A stretch of 32,691 nt of DNA from Persephonella sp. (GTDB lineage: Bacteria > Aquificota > Aquificia > Aquificales > Hydrogenothermaceae), in NCBI GenBank assembly GCA_003978565.1, contig QNZC01000062.1:1-32691 (forward strand). The letters are read 5' to 3'. The notes under the pieces are model-generated. The model was not told the DNA's origin. It ran no database searches and saw only the letters and a list, made by a program, of their open reading frames with translations. Both the position numbers and the translations under genes were made by a program. Below, in pieces: positions 7,854 to 15,719 of this stretch. The number at the start of each line of letters is the position of its first letter. The first letter of the stretch is position 1.

Positions 7854-9157
7854 AATACTTCCTCACCGAAGTTGTCCTCCCTTTCTACTCCAATACTCTT
7901 TAGTTTAACTTTAGTTATCTCATTGGTATTTTTATCTGATATAAACTTAATATGAATATAATTTCCTGTAATGCCAACCTTATATTTGTCTCTCTTGGAT
8001 ATTACTAAAACTTCCAACTCTTTATTTAAAAATCTCCTTCTAAAGTTTAGATTTTTTTCTTCAGATAACTTAATTAATATATTTGTTCTTCTCTTTTTCT
8101 CTTGAGGGAATACAGTATCTCCAAACTTTTCTGCAGATGTTCCCTTCCTTTCTGAATAAGTAAATATATGCATATAGGCAAATGGAATTTTCTTTAAATT
8201 GTTATAACTTTCCTCAAAATCCTCTTCTGTTTCTGTTGGAAATCCTGTAATAACATCTGTTCCTATAGCCGTTTCTTTCCTTTTCTCAACAATTTTAAAA
8301 ACTTTTTCCATATACTCCTCAACTGTATAGTTTCTTTTCATATCCTTTAATACTTTGTTAGATGCAGACTGGATAGATAGATGAAAATGTGGAGCTATCT
8401 TTTCTTCAGATGTAATAAAATCTATCAGATTGTCGTCAAGCTCATTTATTCCCATTGAAGAAAGTCTAATTCTGTATAGACCTTCTATTTTTACTAACTC
8501 TTTTAATAAATCGTAAAGATAACCTTCCCTGCGGTCATATCCAAACTGTGAAAGCTGTGTTCCTGTTAAGACAATCTCTTTAAACCCTCTACTTACAAGT
8601 ATCTTAACCTGTTCCTTTATATTATCTATCTTTCCGCTTCTAACTTTTCCTCTAGCAAAAGGAATGATACAGAAACTACAAAAACTGTTGCAACCTTCTT
8701 GAACCTTTAAAATCGGTCTTGCTCCTTCATAAAATGTTGAAATCTGAAAAGTTTTAAACTGGTTTAATCTAAATATATTTTCTATGTAAACCTTTTCTTT
8801 TTTTCTTTCGTTTATGTAGTTTTCTACTATTTCATAAACGTCTTCTTTGTGGGAGTTTCCTATTACTAAATCTATTTCTTCTATATCTGCCAACTTATCT
8901 GGACTTACCTGTGCATAACATCCTGTAGCAACAACAATAGAATTAGGGTTTCTTCTTTTCGCCTGTCTAAGAATTTTTCTAGATGTTCTATCTGCATCAT
9001 TTGTAACAGTGCAGGTATTCACTATATAAACATCAGCTTTATCTTTAAAATCCGTTATATCAAAACCTTTTTTCTCAAACTTTTCTTCCAAACCGGAAGT
9101 TTCAAACTGGTTCATTCTACAACCTAAAGTGTAAAAGGCAACCTTCAGTTTTCTCAT
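7850..9157 (-). CDS. mtaB: tRNA t6A37 methylthiotransferase MtaB
   Basis: 435 residues. A radical-SAM methylthiotransferase that converts t6A37 of ANN-decoding tRNAs to ms2t6A. The N-terminal domain binds one iron-sulphur cluster through Cys13 (TLGCRMNQ), Cys49 (NTCTVTND) and Cys80 (ATGCYAQ). The radical-SAM cluster is Cys156, Cys160 and Cys163 in EGCNSFCSFCIIP. A TRAM-like C-terminal domain follows. The TLGC-R-MNQFE opening and NSFCSFC core place it with MtaB rather than MiaB or RimO. It lies in a minus-strand run with hemD upstream and the acyl-CoA ligase overlapping downstream. Confidence 0.92.
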   Translation of the reverse strand: MRKLKVAFYTLGCRMNQFETSGLEEKFEKKGFDITDFKDKADVYIVNTCTVTNDADRTSRKILRQAKRRNPNSIVVATGCYAQVSPDKLADIEEIDLVIGNSHKEDVYEIVENYINERKKEKVYIENIFRLNQFKTFQISTFYEGARPILKVQEGCNSFCSFCIIPFARGKVRSGKIDNIKEQVKILVSRGFKEIVLTGTQLSQFGYDRREGYLYDLLKELVKIEGLYRIRLSSMGINELDDNLIDFITSEEKIAPHFHLSIQSASNKVLKDMKRNYTVEEYMEKVFKIVEKRKETAIGTDVITGFPTETEEDFEESYNNLKKIPFAYMHIFTYSERKGTSAEKFGDTVFPQEKKRRTNILIKLSEEKNLNFRRRFLNKELEVLVISKRDKYKVGITGNYIHIKFISDKNTNEITKVKLKSIGVEREDNFGEEVL

Positions 9158-9231
9158 TTTCCCTTTTAATCCTTCTTTGAATTTTTTATAAAAAAATTAA
9201 ACAATTTCAGAGCTAAATTTTATGTTTATGA

Positions 9232-9975
9232 TTACTCTTTAAACAATTCTTGAATTAGGTCTAAAATATCTTCTACCGTTGATTTTCTAGGAATATAAAA
9301 ATCTGTTATTCCCTGCTCCTTTAGAGTTTTCCCTGTAGTTTTTCCTATAGAAATAACATTAACTTCTTTAAGAAAATTCTGCCACTCATCTTTAAAAATG
9401 TCTTTAAAACCTAAAAACGTTGAAGGACTTGTAAATATAACAGCTTTTATTTTTTTATTCTCAAATAAAGATTTAACCCCATCTACATTCTCCGGTTTGT
9501 TAAACAGAGTTTCATAAACATACAGAGGTTTAACATTCGGTAGTGTTTTTTCCAATAAATCAATTCCTCTTTTAGCTTTAGGAAACAGAATTTTCTTGTT
9601 TTTGTAATAATCCCAATCATTTTTTAACAAACTTAAAACCCCTTCAGAACTATAGACTTCAGGAATTTTAATATTTGTAAAACCTAAATCTCTTAGCTTT
9701 TCAGCAGTTTTTTCTCCTACAGCTATAAACTCTCTATCTTTCAGTTTTTCTAATCTATCAGAAATCTTTTGAAAAAAGTATTTTATTCCCTTTTTACTTC
9801 CAAATATAAAAATGTCGTAGTTAGTTATATTTTTCGTATCAAAGTCTAAAGGGACAGTTTTTATTGTAGGAAATAGTATAGGTATAAAACCTAAATTCTC
9901 TAATCTGTTTGCTAAAACTTTACCATCTTCAAGCTCCCTAGTTATTAAAACTCTATAGGTATGTATATTTTTCAT
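9232..9975 (-). CDS. hemD: Uroporphyrinogen-III synthase
   Basis: About 247 residues, normal for HemD. It cyclises hydroxymethylbilane to uroporphyrinogen III in tetrapyrrole synthesis. The family diverges strongly, but the N-terminal RVLITRELEDG segment, the FGSKKGIKYFF region, the AVGEKTAEKLRDLGF motif and the second-domain VIFTSPSTFLGF plus SIGKTTGKTLKEQG are the expected repeats of the two-domain fold. I chose the ATG at 9973-9975. An in-frame TTG at 9996 would add seven residues that are only the out-of-frame reading of a relic panB tail (9953-10003). The ATG lies within that relic, implying that panB and hemD once overlapped. Confidence 0.9.
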   Translation of the reverse strand: MKNIHTYRVLITRELEDGKVLANRLENLGFIPILFPTIKTVPLDFDTKNITNYDIFIFGSKKGIKYFFQKISDRLEKLKDREFIAVGEKTAEKLRDLGFTNIKIPEVYSSEGVLSLLKNDWDYYKNKKILFPKAKRGIDLLEKTLPNVKPLYVYETLFNKPENVDGVKSLFENKKIKAVIFTSPSTFLGFKDIFKDEWQNFLKEVNVISIGKTTGKTLKEQGITDFYIPRKSTVEDILDLIQELFKE

Positions 9976-10003
9976 CGGGAAAAGTTTCCTCTTCAACTTC
10001 CTT
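9953..10003 (-). repeat. Relic second copy of the panB 3' end overlapping the hemD start
   Basis: Read in the panB frame these 51 bases encode KEVEEETFPDEKYTYL and a TAG stop, against KEVEEETFPDEKHTYL and TAA at the true panB end (10600-10650). Six bases differ, five of them silent. The copy lies between hepT and hemD and covers the hemD start codon. It forms a direct repeat with the panB end, offset by 647 bases, flanking mntA-hepT. Confidence 0.9.
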
Positions 10004-10006
10004 TTG

Positions 10007-10225
10007 TTAATCTTTTATTTCATTTGAAATCTTTTCAATTTCATTTTTTAAATATGGAATATCCTCTTTTATTGTTAACCATATAATTTCTAAACTTCTA
10101 ATAAAAGCTCTTCTTAAATCTTCATTTCTTTCAAATTCCAAGAAAGTTAAATTTCCACTTCTGTTAATTAGATAATTACACTCTTCTAAAATATCATTTA
10201 TATAATCTTCGTAATATCTTTTCAT
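10007..10225 (-). CDS. hepT: HepT-like HEPN protein, shortened, lacking the catalytic motif
   Basis: 72 residues, where HepT (DUF86) proteins usually have about 110-120. Residues 1-48 match the family's first part (YYEDYINDILEECNYLI, then RRAFIRSLEII). Residues 49-72 (WLTIKEDIPYLKNEIEKI) match the family's last helix, normally preceded by a 'VDLEIVW' stretch. The roughly 40 residues expected between, which carry the R-x4-6-H-x-Y RNase motif, are absent, while the frame stays open. This looks like an in-frame deletion joining LEII to the final W. The protein should lack RNase activity and the tyrosine that MntA modifies. It overlaps mntA by 4 bases (ATGA). Alternatively it may be a naturally small non-toxic paralogue. 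Confidence 0.75.
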   Translation of the reverse strand: MKRYYEDYINDILEECNYLINRSGNLTFLEFERNEDLRRAFIRSLEIIWLTIKEDIPYLKNEIEKISNEIKD

Positions 10226-10515
10226 AAAGGGATAGCCTCTTTTAATATTTGTTTTTTTATATAAGGTTTTAAAGATTTTTTAATTACTAAATCAACCTTT
10301 AAGCCAAGAAGTTTTGAAAGATAATTTTCCAATTTTATAAACTGAATAAGGGTTATAGGCTTTTCAAATTCTACAAGAATATCTATATCACTTTCAGGAG
10401 TTTGTTCTCCTCTAACATATGAACCAAATACAGAAAGATTTTTTATAAAATATCTTTCTCTTAATTCTTTTTTATGTTCTTTTAAAATCTTTTTTATTTC
10501 CTCTAATGTTTTCAT
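10222..10515 (-). CDS. mntA: Minimal nucleotidyltransferase, MntA-type antitoxin
   Basis: 97 residues, the usual size for MNT proteins. The polymerase-beta-like signature is complete: GSYVRGEQTPESDIDILVEF with Gly31-Ser32, Asp43 and Asp45, and a third acidic residue Asp75 in LKVDLVI. In characterised pairs, MntA neutralises the HEPN toxin HepT by adding AMP to a tyrosine near its active site. Here the partner overlaps by 4 bases but lacks that region, so the enzyme may have lost its target. The gene lies about 85 bases after the panB stop. The pair is flanked by direct repeats of the panB end, suggesting acquisition. Confidence 0.88.
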   Translation of the reverse strand: MKTLEEIKKILKEHKKELRERYFIKNLSVFGSYVRGEQTPESDIDILVEFEKPITLIQFIKLENYLSKLLGLKVDLVIKKSLKPYIKKQILKEAIPL

Positions 10516-10599
10516 TTTATTAACCTTTTAAGTTTCTTATTTATTAATTTACGCTAACTAAAAAATCTAACTTAAGTTTTTTATATCAACTATTATTAA

Positions 10600-10650
10600 T
10601 TACAGATATGTATGTTTTTCATCTGGGAAAGTTTCCTCTTCAACTTCCTT
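10600..10650 (-). repeat. panB-proximal copy of the 51-bp direct repeat
   Basis: This is the functional panB 3' end. Together with 9953-10003 it brackets a 596-base segment holding mntA and hepT. The longest identical stretch, 24 bases, is the purine-rich codon run for KEVEEETF (10628-10651). Confidence 0.9.
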
Positions 10651-11391
10651 TATAAATTGAGAGATAGCATCTTTAAATAGTTTCTTTCCTTCTAAATATC
10701 TTTTAACAAACTTTGGAGATTTATCAAAAAATCCCAATAAATCGTGAAAAACTAAAACCTGACCGTCCGTTTTGTTTCCTGCACCAATCCCAATAGTTGG
10801 AATTTCTAAAGAATTTGTTATATCTTCAGCTAAACTCTTTGGAATAGCTTCTAAAACTATAGAGAAAACTCCAGCATCCTGTAAAAGTTTTGCATCTCTC
10901 TTTAATTTTTCCTGTTTCTCCTTAGTCTTCCCTTGAACTTTATAACCTCCTAAAGCATGGACAGACTGTGGAGTTAAACCTAAATGTCCCATTACAGGGA
11001 TACCAGATTTTACCAATTTTTCTACAGTTTCCAATATTTCCTCTCCACCTTCCAGTTTAACAGCATTAGCTCCTGTTTCTTGCATTATTCTTCCAGCATT
11101 TTTTAAAGCCTCTTCTTTGTTCACCTGGTATGTTAAAAATGGCATATCAACAACTATAAATGTATTTGGAGCTCCTCGCCTTACTGCTTTAGCATGATAG
11201 ATAATTTCATCTAAACTTACCGGTAAAGTGCTGTCCTGTCCTTGAACAACCATTCCCAGACTGTCCCCAACTAAGATACAGTCTATACCTACCTCTTCAC
11301 AGATTAAAGCTGACCAGTAATCATATGTAGAAATCATTGTTATCTTTTTATTTTCTCTCTTTACCTTTAAAAAATCTAAAATTGTTTTCAT
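10600..11391 (-). CDS. panB: 3-methyl-2-oxobutanoate hydroxymethyltransferase
   Basis: 263 residues, normal for PanB. It transfers a hydroxymethyl group from methylenetetrahydrofolate to 2-oxoisovalerate, giving ketopantoate for coenzyme A. Visible features are the N-terminal ISTYDYWSALICEEVGID, the metal-binding VGDSLGMV, the VVDMPFLTYQ segment, GHLGLTPQSVHALGGYKVQG, and the C-terminal IGIGAGNKTDGQVLVFHD. The 3' end (10600-10650) is duplicated at 9953-10003 next to hemD. The sequence before it (11392-11535) holds no gene. A TATAAT on the minus strand (11425-11430) is a possible -10 without a clear -35. Confidence 0.96.
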   Translation of the reverse strand: MKTILDFLKVKRENKKITMISTYDYWSALICEEVGIDCILVGDSLGMVVQGQDSTLPVSLDEIIYHAKAVRRGAPNTFIVVDMPFLTYQVNKEEALKNAGRIMQETGANAVKLEGGEEILETVEKLVKSGIPVMGHLGLTPQSVHALGGYKVQGKTKEKQEKLKRDAKLLQDAGVFSIVLEAIPKSLAEDITNSLEIPTIGIGAGNKTDGQVLVFHDLLGFFDKSPKFVKRYLEGKKLFKDAISQFIKEVEEETFPDEKHTYL

Positions 11392-11535
11392 CTCTATTCC
11401 TAAAATTTAATTGATACTGAAAAGATTATAAAATAATTCTCTGTTTCTTTTTAGTGATAAATGATATTTATATTTTTGATATAAGACTGGATTGTAATTA
11501 AGATGGTTGAGGTTTGATTTGGAGATTTTTTTTAA

Positions 11536-11611
11536 TGGCTGGGGAGGCAGGACTCGAACCTGCGACACCCGGTTCCAAAGACCGGTGTTCTGCCAACTGA
11601 ACTACTCCCCA
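11536..11611 (-). tRNA. tRNA-Gln (anticodon TTG)
   Basis: A full cloverleaf is visible on the minus strand: acceptor stem TGGGGAG/CTCCCCA, D arm GTTC/GAAC, anticodon stem CCGGT/ACCGG with loop CTTTGGA giving anticodon TTG, and T arm GCAGG-TTCGAGT-CCTGC. The discriminator is G and CCA is encoded. It begins 10 bases after the ispE stop, so it is probably processed from the same transcript. Confidence 0.97.
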
Positions 11612-11621
11612 ACACCGTATA

Positions 11622-12446
11622 TTATTTTAACCTAGTTTTTATTAATTTCCAACCTTTAGATTTACAAATTAGCTCTAATTTTTCGTCAGCAGTTCCAAAG
11701 GCATAAACACTACTACCGCTTCCGCTAATATATCCCTTGTATCCCAAAAACTCTAAAGTATGTAAAACTTCCTTTATTATGGGATATTCCTCTTTAGCTA
11801 TATCCCCTAACCTATTCTCTATGTAAGATAACCACTCTTCAAAATCACTATCCAGGTTAGATATTATAGGGATTTCATCTTTTTTTGTCAATAAATCTTC
11901 TCTAACCAGTTCATAAATTTTCTTAGTTGAAACTTGAATATTTGGATAGATAATAAAAATCTCTCTATTAAGTTTTTTGTCTAAAAATCTTAACTTATCT
12001 CCTATTCCTTCTCCTATGGCAAATCCACCTTTTAAAAAGAATGGGACATCTGCTCCTAATGTAGATGCTAAATTAAATAGCTCCTGCTCTGTTAAAGGGT
12101 TTCCTTCTAGCTCATTTACAGCCTTTAATACTACTGCAGAGTTTGAACTTCCTCCACCTAAACCAGCTCCCACGGGAATATTCTTTTCTATAAAGACCTC
12201 ATAATTTGGTTCAATACCAGTCCATTCTTCAAATTTCTTTAATGTTTTAAAAACTATATTTTCTTCATCTTCAGGAACTAACGGAGAGGAGGTTGAAACT
12301 TTCAGTTTCACAGATTTTTTTATATAGATTTTATCTCCAAAATCTACAGTATGATATATCGTGAATATATTGTGATAACCGTCTGGTCTTTTTCCTAAAA
12401 TCCATAAACCTAAATTTATTTTTGCCGGTGAGAATAAAACTTTCAT
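11622..12446 (-). CDS. ispE: 4-diphosphocytidyl-2-C-methyl-D-erythritol kinase
   Basis: 274 residues, normal for IspE, a GHMP kinase of the MEP isoprenoid pathway that phosphorylates CDP-methylerythritol. The N-terminal SPAKINLGLWILGKRPDGYH carries the conserved Lys9 and the family signature. The ATP-binding PVGAGLGGGSSNSA is at 91-104. LGADVPFFLKGG supplies the catalytic aspartate. The C-terminal YISGSGSSVYAFG is the third GHMP motif. It begins 15 bases after the nadC stop and is followed at once by tRNA-Gln. Confidence 0.96.
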   Translation of the reverse strand: MKVLFSPAKINLGLWILGKRPDGYHNIFTIYHTVDFGDKIYIKKSVKLKVSTSSPLVPEDEENIVFKTLKKFEEWTGIEPNYEVFIEKNIPVGAGLGGGSSNSAVVLKAVNELEGNPLTEQELFNLASTLGADVPFFLKGGFAIGEGIGDKLRFLDKKLNREIFIIYPNIQVSTKKIYELVREDLLTKKDEIPIISNLDSDFEEWLSYIENRLGDIAKEEYPIIKEVLHTLEFLGYKGYISGSGSSVYAFGTADEKLELICKSKGWKLIKTRLK

Positions 12447-12461
12447 CTTCCAATACCTCGT

Positions 12462-13278
12462 TTAAATTATCTCTACTCTCATTGATATATCTAACCACTT
12501 TGAAGAGTGTATAGTTGCCCCTGTAGATATAAAATCAACTCCAGTTAGAGCCACTTCTCTAATATTATCTAATGTAATATTTCCAGATGCTTCAAGTTTC
12601 ACTTTACCATTTACCAACTTCACAGCCTCTTTCATGTCCTCTAAATTCATATTATCAAGCATAATAATATCAACATCACACTCTAAAGCTTCTTTCAACT
12701 CTTCTAAATTTGAGACCTCAACTTCTATTTTTACCATTGGTGAGACTTTTTTCTTTATCTGTTTAACAGCTTCACTTATAGAGCCTGCCAGTAATATGTG
12801 ATTATCCTTTATCATCACCATATCGTATAGAGCAAATCTGTGATTTTCCCCTCCACCAACTTTTACCGCATACTTTTCAAAGTATCTAAATCCCGGTGTT
12901 GTTTTTCTGGTATCTAAAAGTTTCGTTTTTGTCCCTTCAAGTCTTTCAACATACTTTCTCGTTAATGTTGCAATTCCTGATAGCCTTTGAGTTATGTTTA
13001 ATGCAGTTCTTTCACCTTTTAATAAAGCCTTTCCATTCCCCTCTATTTCCAGTAAAACATCTCCTTTTTTTACACTTGAGCCATCTTTTTTGTAAGTTAT
13101 TACCTTTAGATTTTCATCTAAAATTTTAAATATAGAAATCGCGAAGTCTATTCCTGCTAAAACTCCATCATCTTTAGCTATAAAGTGTCCTCTTGCCTTC
13201 CTATCAACATCTAAACTGTCTGTAGTAATATCCTTTACTCCTATATCCTCTAATAAAAACTCTTTAAGTTTTTCTCAT
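12462..13278 (-). pseudogene. nadC: Quinolinate phosphoribosyltransferase with a one-base frameshift near the start
   Basis: Translation of the minus strand from about 13267 to 12462 gives an otherwise intact NadC: KLKEFLLEDIGVKDITTD, then LLDTRKTTPGFRYFEKYAV, GGGENHRFALYDMVMIKDNH, EVEVSNLEE, IIMLDNMN and KLEASGNITLDN. These are all the expected substrate and phosphoribosyl-pyrophosphate contacts. The ATG at 13276-13278 is in another frame: ATG AGA AAA ACT TAA. Removing one A from the run of five gives ATG AGA AAA CTT and a 271-residue protein of normal length. No other good start exists upstream of 12821 in the coding frame. It may be a sequencing or assembly error, a recent mutation, or a slippage site. 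It starts 1 base after the hisC stop and is clearly co-transcribed. NadC makes nicotinate mononucleotide for NAD synthesis. Confidence 0.88.
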
Positions 13279-13279
13279 C

Positions 13280-14332
13280 TCAGAAATTTTCCTCTAACAC
13301 TTTTTTTAATGCTTCTAAAAATATCTCATTTTCTTCAGGTTTTCCTATAGATACTCTTAAACAGTTTTCCATTTTAGGAATATGAGACATATTTCTAACT
13401 AAAACACCTTTTTCTATTAATTTTTTATGGACTAAATCACCGTTAGGAGTTTTTATAAGTATAAAGTTAGCATCTGAAGGATAAACTTTTATTCCATCAA
13501 AATTTTTTAGCTCATTTATCAGTTTTTCTCTCTCTTTCTTTAATATTTCAATCTGTTCTTTAATAACCGGTAAACCTTCCGTTAGAACCACTTTAGCTAT
13601 AATCTGTGTTGGATATGTAATATTAAAAGGTAATCTTCCTTTATTTATTTCAGTTGCCACTTCCTCTTTAGCAATTAAAACCCCCAATCTTATACTTGCA
13701 AGTCCTATCTTTGACATAGTTCTTAAAATAACTAGATTATCTCTATTTAATGCTTCATCTAGAAAACTTTCTTTATCTGAAAAATCAATGTAAGCCTCAT
13801 CAACTACAACAAAAACATTATTATCGGCAGTGTATTTTATTAATTCTCTATTAAAACTATTACCTGTTGGGTTATTAGGAGATGCATAGAATACCAAATC
13901 TGGTGATTTTTCTAAAGCTTTATCTATCTCATTTTTTTGTAAATCAAAATTTTCATCTAACTGAAATTCTACTTTTTCTCTACCTATTGTATCTGATGAA
14001 ACTTGATACATCGGAAATGTAGGTATTGGATAGGCTACAGGATTTTTTATATTGCCTATAGTCATTATTAAAAGTTGTATTAATTCGTCCGAGCCATTCC
14101 CAAAAACTAGGTTGCTCTCTTTTACATTGTATAAATTTGCTAAAATTTCCCTTAACTCTGAAACGTTAGGGTCAGGGTATCTTTGAAATGGAATTTTTTT
14201 TATTTCTTCTGCTATTTTTTCCTTTAACTCCTCTGGTAAATCAAATGGATTTTCATTTGAAGACAGTTTAACTTTACATGGAGTAGTTTCAGTTTTATAA
14301 CTTTTAAGTTTTTTTAATTTATCTAAAAACAT
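13280..14332 (-). CDS. hisC: Histidinol-phosphate aminotransferase
   Basis: 350 residues, a class II pyridoxal-phosphate aminotransferase of normal HisC length. It converts imidazole acetol phosphate to histidinol phosphate. Visible are the N-terminal KLSSNENPFDLP, the FGNGSDELIQLL phosphate-binding region, YASPNNPTGN with the conserved Asn-Pro-Thr-Gly, VVVDEAYIDF with the cofactor-contacting Asp and Tyr, and LRTMSKIGLASIRLG with the Schiff-base Lys208. Related aromatic or cobalamin (CobD) aminotransferases are possible, but the motifs favour HisC. It heads the minus-strand run and is divergent from trkA. Confidence 0.92.
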   Translation of the reverse strand: MFLDKLKKLKSYKTETTPCKVKLSSNENPFDLPEELKEKIAEEIKKIPFQRYPDPNVSELREILANLYNVKESNLVFGNGSDELIQLLIMTIGNIKNPVAYPIPTFPMYQVSSDTIGREKVEFQLDENFDLQKNEIDKALEKSPDLVFYASPNNPTGNSFNRELIKYTADNNVFVVVDEAYIDFSDKESFLDEALNRDNLVILRTMSKIGLASIRLGVLIAKEEVATEINKGRLPFNITYPTQIIAKVVLTEGLPVIKEQIEILKKEREKLINELKNFDGIKVYPSDANFILIKTPNGDLVHKKLIEKGVLVRNMSHIPKMENCLRVSIGKPEENEIFLEALKKVLEENF

Positions 14333-14378
14333 AACATACCTCTCAATCTTATATTGTGTTTTTAATAAAACATTATAA

Positions 14379-14406
14379 TTGAGACAATTGAAACTTTGCC
14401 TATAAT
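14379..14406 (+). promoter_or_regulatory. Promoter for trkA-trkH
   Basis: TTGAGA (14379-14384) and TATAAT (14401-14406) are separated by 16 bases in the hisC/trkA divergent region, giving a predicted start near 14413 and a leader of about 30 bases. Confidence 0.6.
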
Positions 14407-14441
14407 TATTTAGTGAATTTTATTAAAAATGAGAAAACATT

Positions 14442-15719
14442 ATGAGAATTTGTATAGTTGGGGCTGGAGTAGTAGGTAGTTATTTAGCTGAAAATCTCTC
14501 AAAAGAAGGATATGAGATAGCTATTGTTGACAAGGATAGAAGAAAAATAATTCCTATAGTGGAAAATTTTGATGTATTAGCTGTAGAGTGTGATATTTTA
14601 AAAGACAGATGTATCTACAAATTAAAGGATTTTGATTTATTTATAGTTGCAACAGACAGAGATGAGGTTAACATATCTATAGCCTTGCTACTTAGAGCTA
14701 TTTTAAAAACTCCAAAGATAATAGTAAGAACAAAGAAAACTGTTTTATTTGATAGAGAGATAGCTTCCTTTTTAGATATAGAGATATTTGATACATATAA
14801 TGAAGTAATTACAACTATAGATAATATTATTAAATATCCTTCAATATCATCTATATATGAGTTTGAGGATGGAAAGCTCATTTTATTTACATACAAAATA
14901 AAAAAGGATGATTTCTTAAATGGAAAAAAATTAATTGATTTGAGAGATGTAAGAAAAACTTTAAAATTTACAGTGGCTCTGGTGGAAAGAAATAACACTA
15001 AAATTATCCCTTCAGGCTCTACACAACTTTTAGAGGGAGACAATATATACATTTTATTAGAAAAGGACAACTTGCACCACTGGTTAGGAAAGTTCTCAAT
15101 AAAGAGTGAAATTATTAGAAATATTTATATTCTAGGATACTCAAAGTTAGGTATCCATATAATAGAACATTTACATAATAAGTTTAATATAAAGGTTTTT
15201 GAGCCAGATTTAAAAAAGTGTGAAGAGTTAGCAACCAGATTTCCAAAGATACTTGTATTAAACACAAGTTTGACAGATAAGGAAACTTTAATTATGGAAG
15301 AAATAGGAAATGCAGATTTAGTTATAAGTCCAAGCCATAGGGAAGATAGTATATTGGCTTCAATTCTCTCTAAACAGTTAGGAGCTAAAAAGGTAATGGC
15401 AGTTATTGAAAATCCTGAATATGAAAGAATAATTTCAACTTTAGGAATAGATATTCCTATCGTATCTAGAAAGTTAATTGCAAAGAGGGTATATAGGGCA
15501 GTAAGACATAGAAGGATACTAGATAGTTTTGATTTAGGAGAAGAAATCAGTTTAAAGGAGATTTTCGTAGATAGAGAGTTAAGGGATAAAAAAGTTCATC
15601 AAATTTCAAAAGAAAACTTTATAATTTTAAGTTTAGAGAGAAATGGGCAGTTATATCTTGTGGATGGGAATACACAGTTAAGAGAGGGAGATATATTACT
15701 GGTGTTAGAGAGAAAATGA
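14442..15719 (+). CDS. trkA: Trk potassium uptake regulatory subunit TrkA
   Basis: 425 residues, a double-length TrkA. There are two nucleotide-binding RCK_N domains, the first opening with IVGAGVVGSYLAENL and an acidic strand end (AIVDKD), the second with YILGYSKLGIHIIEHL (about residue 230). Each is followed by an RCK_C domain; the second ends in LVDGNTQLREGDILLVLE. TrkA binds NAD(H) or ATP on the cytoplasmic face and gates the TrkH channel. The stop overlaps the trkH start by 4 bases (ATGA). Confidence 0.94.
   Translation: MRICIVGAGVVGSYLAENLSKEGYEIAIVDKDRRKIIPIVENFDVLAVECDILKDRCIYKLKDFDLFIVATDRDEVNISIALLLRAILKTPKIIVRTKKTVLFDREIASFLDIEIFDTYNEVITTIDNIIKYPSISSIYEFEDGKLILFTYKIKKDDFLNGKKLIDLRDVRKTLKFTVALVERNNTKIIPSGSTQLLEGDNIYILLEKDNLHHWLGKFSIKSEIIRNIYILGYSKLGIHIIEHLHNKFNIKVFEPDLKKCEELATRFPKILVLNTSLTDKETLIMEEIGNADLVISPSHREDSILASILSKQLGAKKVMAVIENPEYERIISTLGIDIPIVSRKLIAKRVYRAVRHRRILDSFDLGEEISLKEIFVDRELRDKKVHQISKENFIILSLERNGQLYLVDGNTQLREGDILLVLERK

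Noticed and set aside
9232-9996. Longer hemD from the TTG at 9996
   Set aside because: The added residues are only an out-of-frame reading of the relic panB tail and there is no better ribosome binding site.
10004-10599. An insertion sequence or integron cassette carrying mntA-hepT
   Set aside because: No transposase or integrase gene and no inverted ends were seen; the flanking repeats are coding panB sequence with silent changes, which fits recombination better.
12462-12821. A stand-alone 119-residue gene
   Set aside because: It is only the C-terminal part of NadC; the coding frame continues upstream to about 13267 without a stop.
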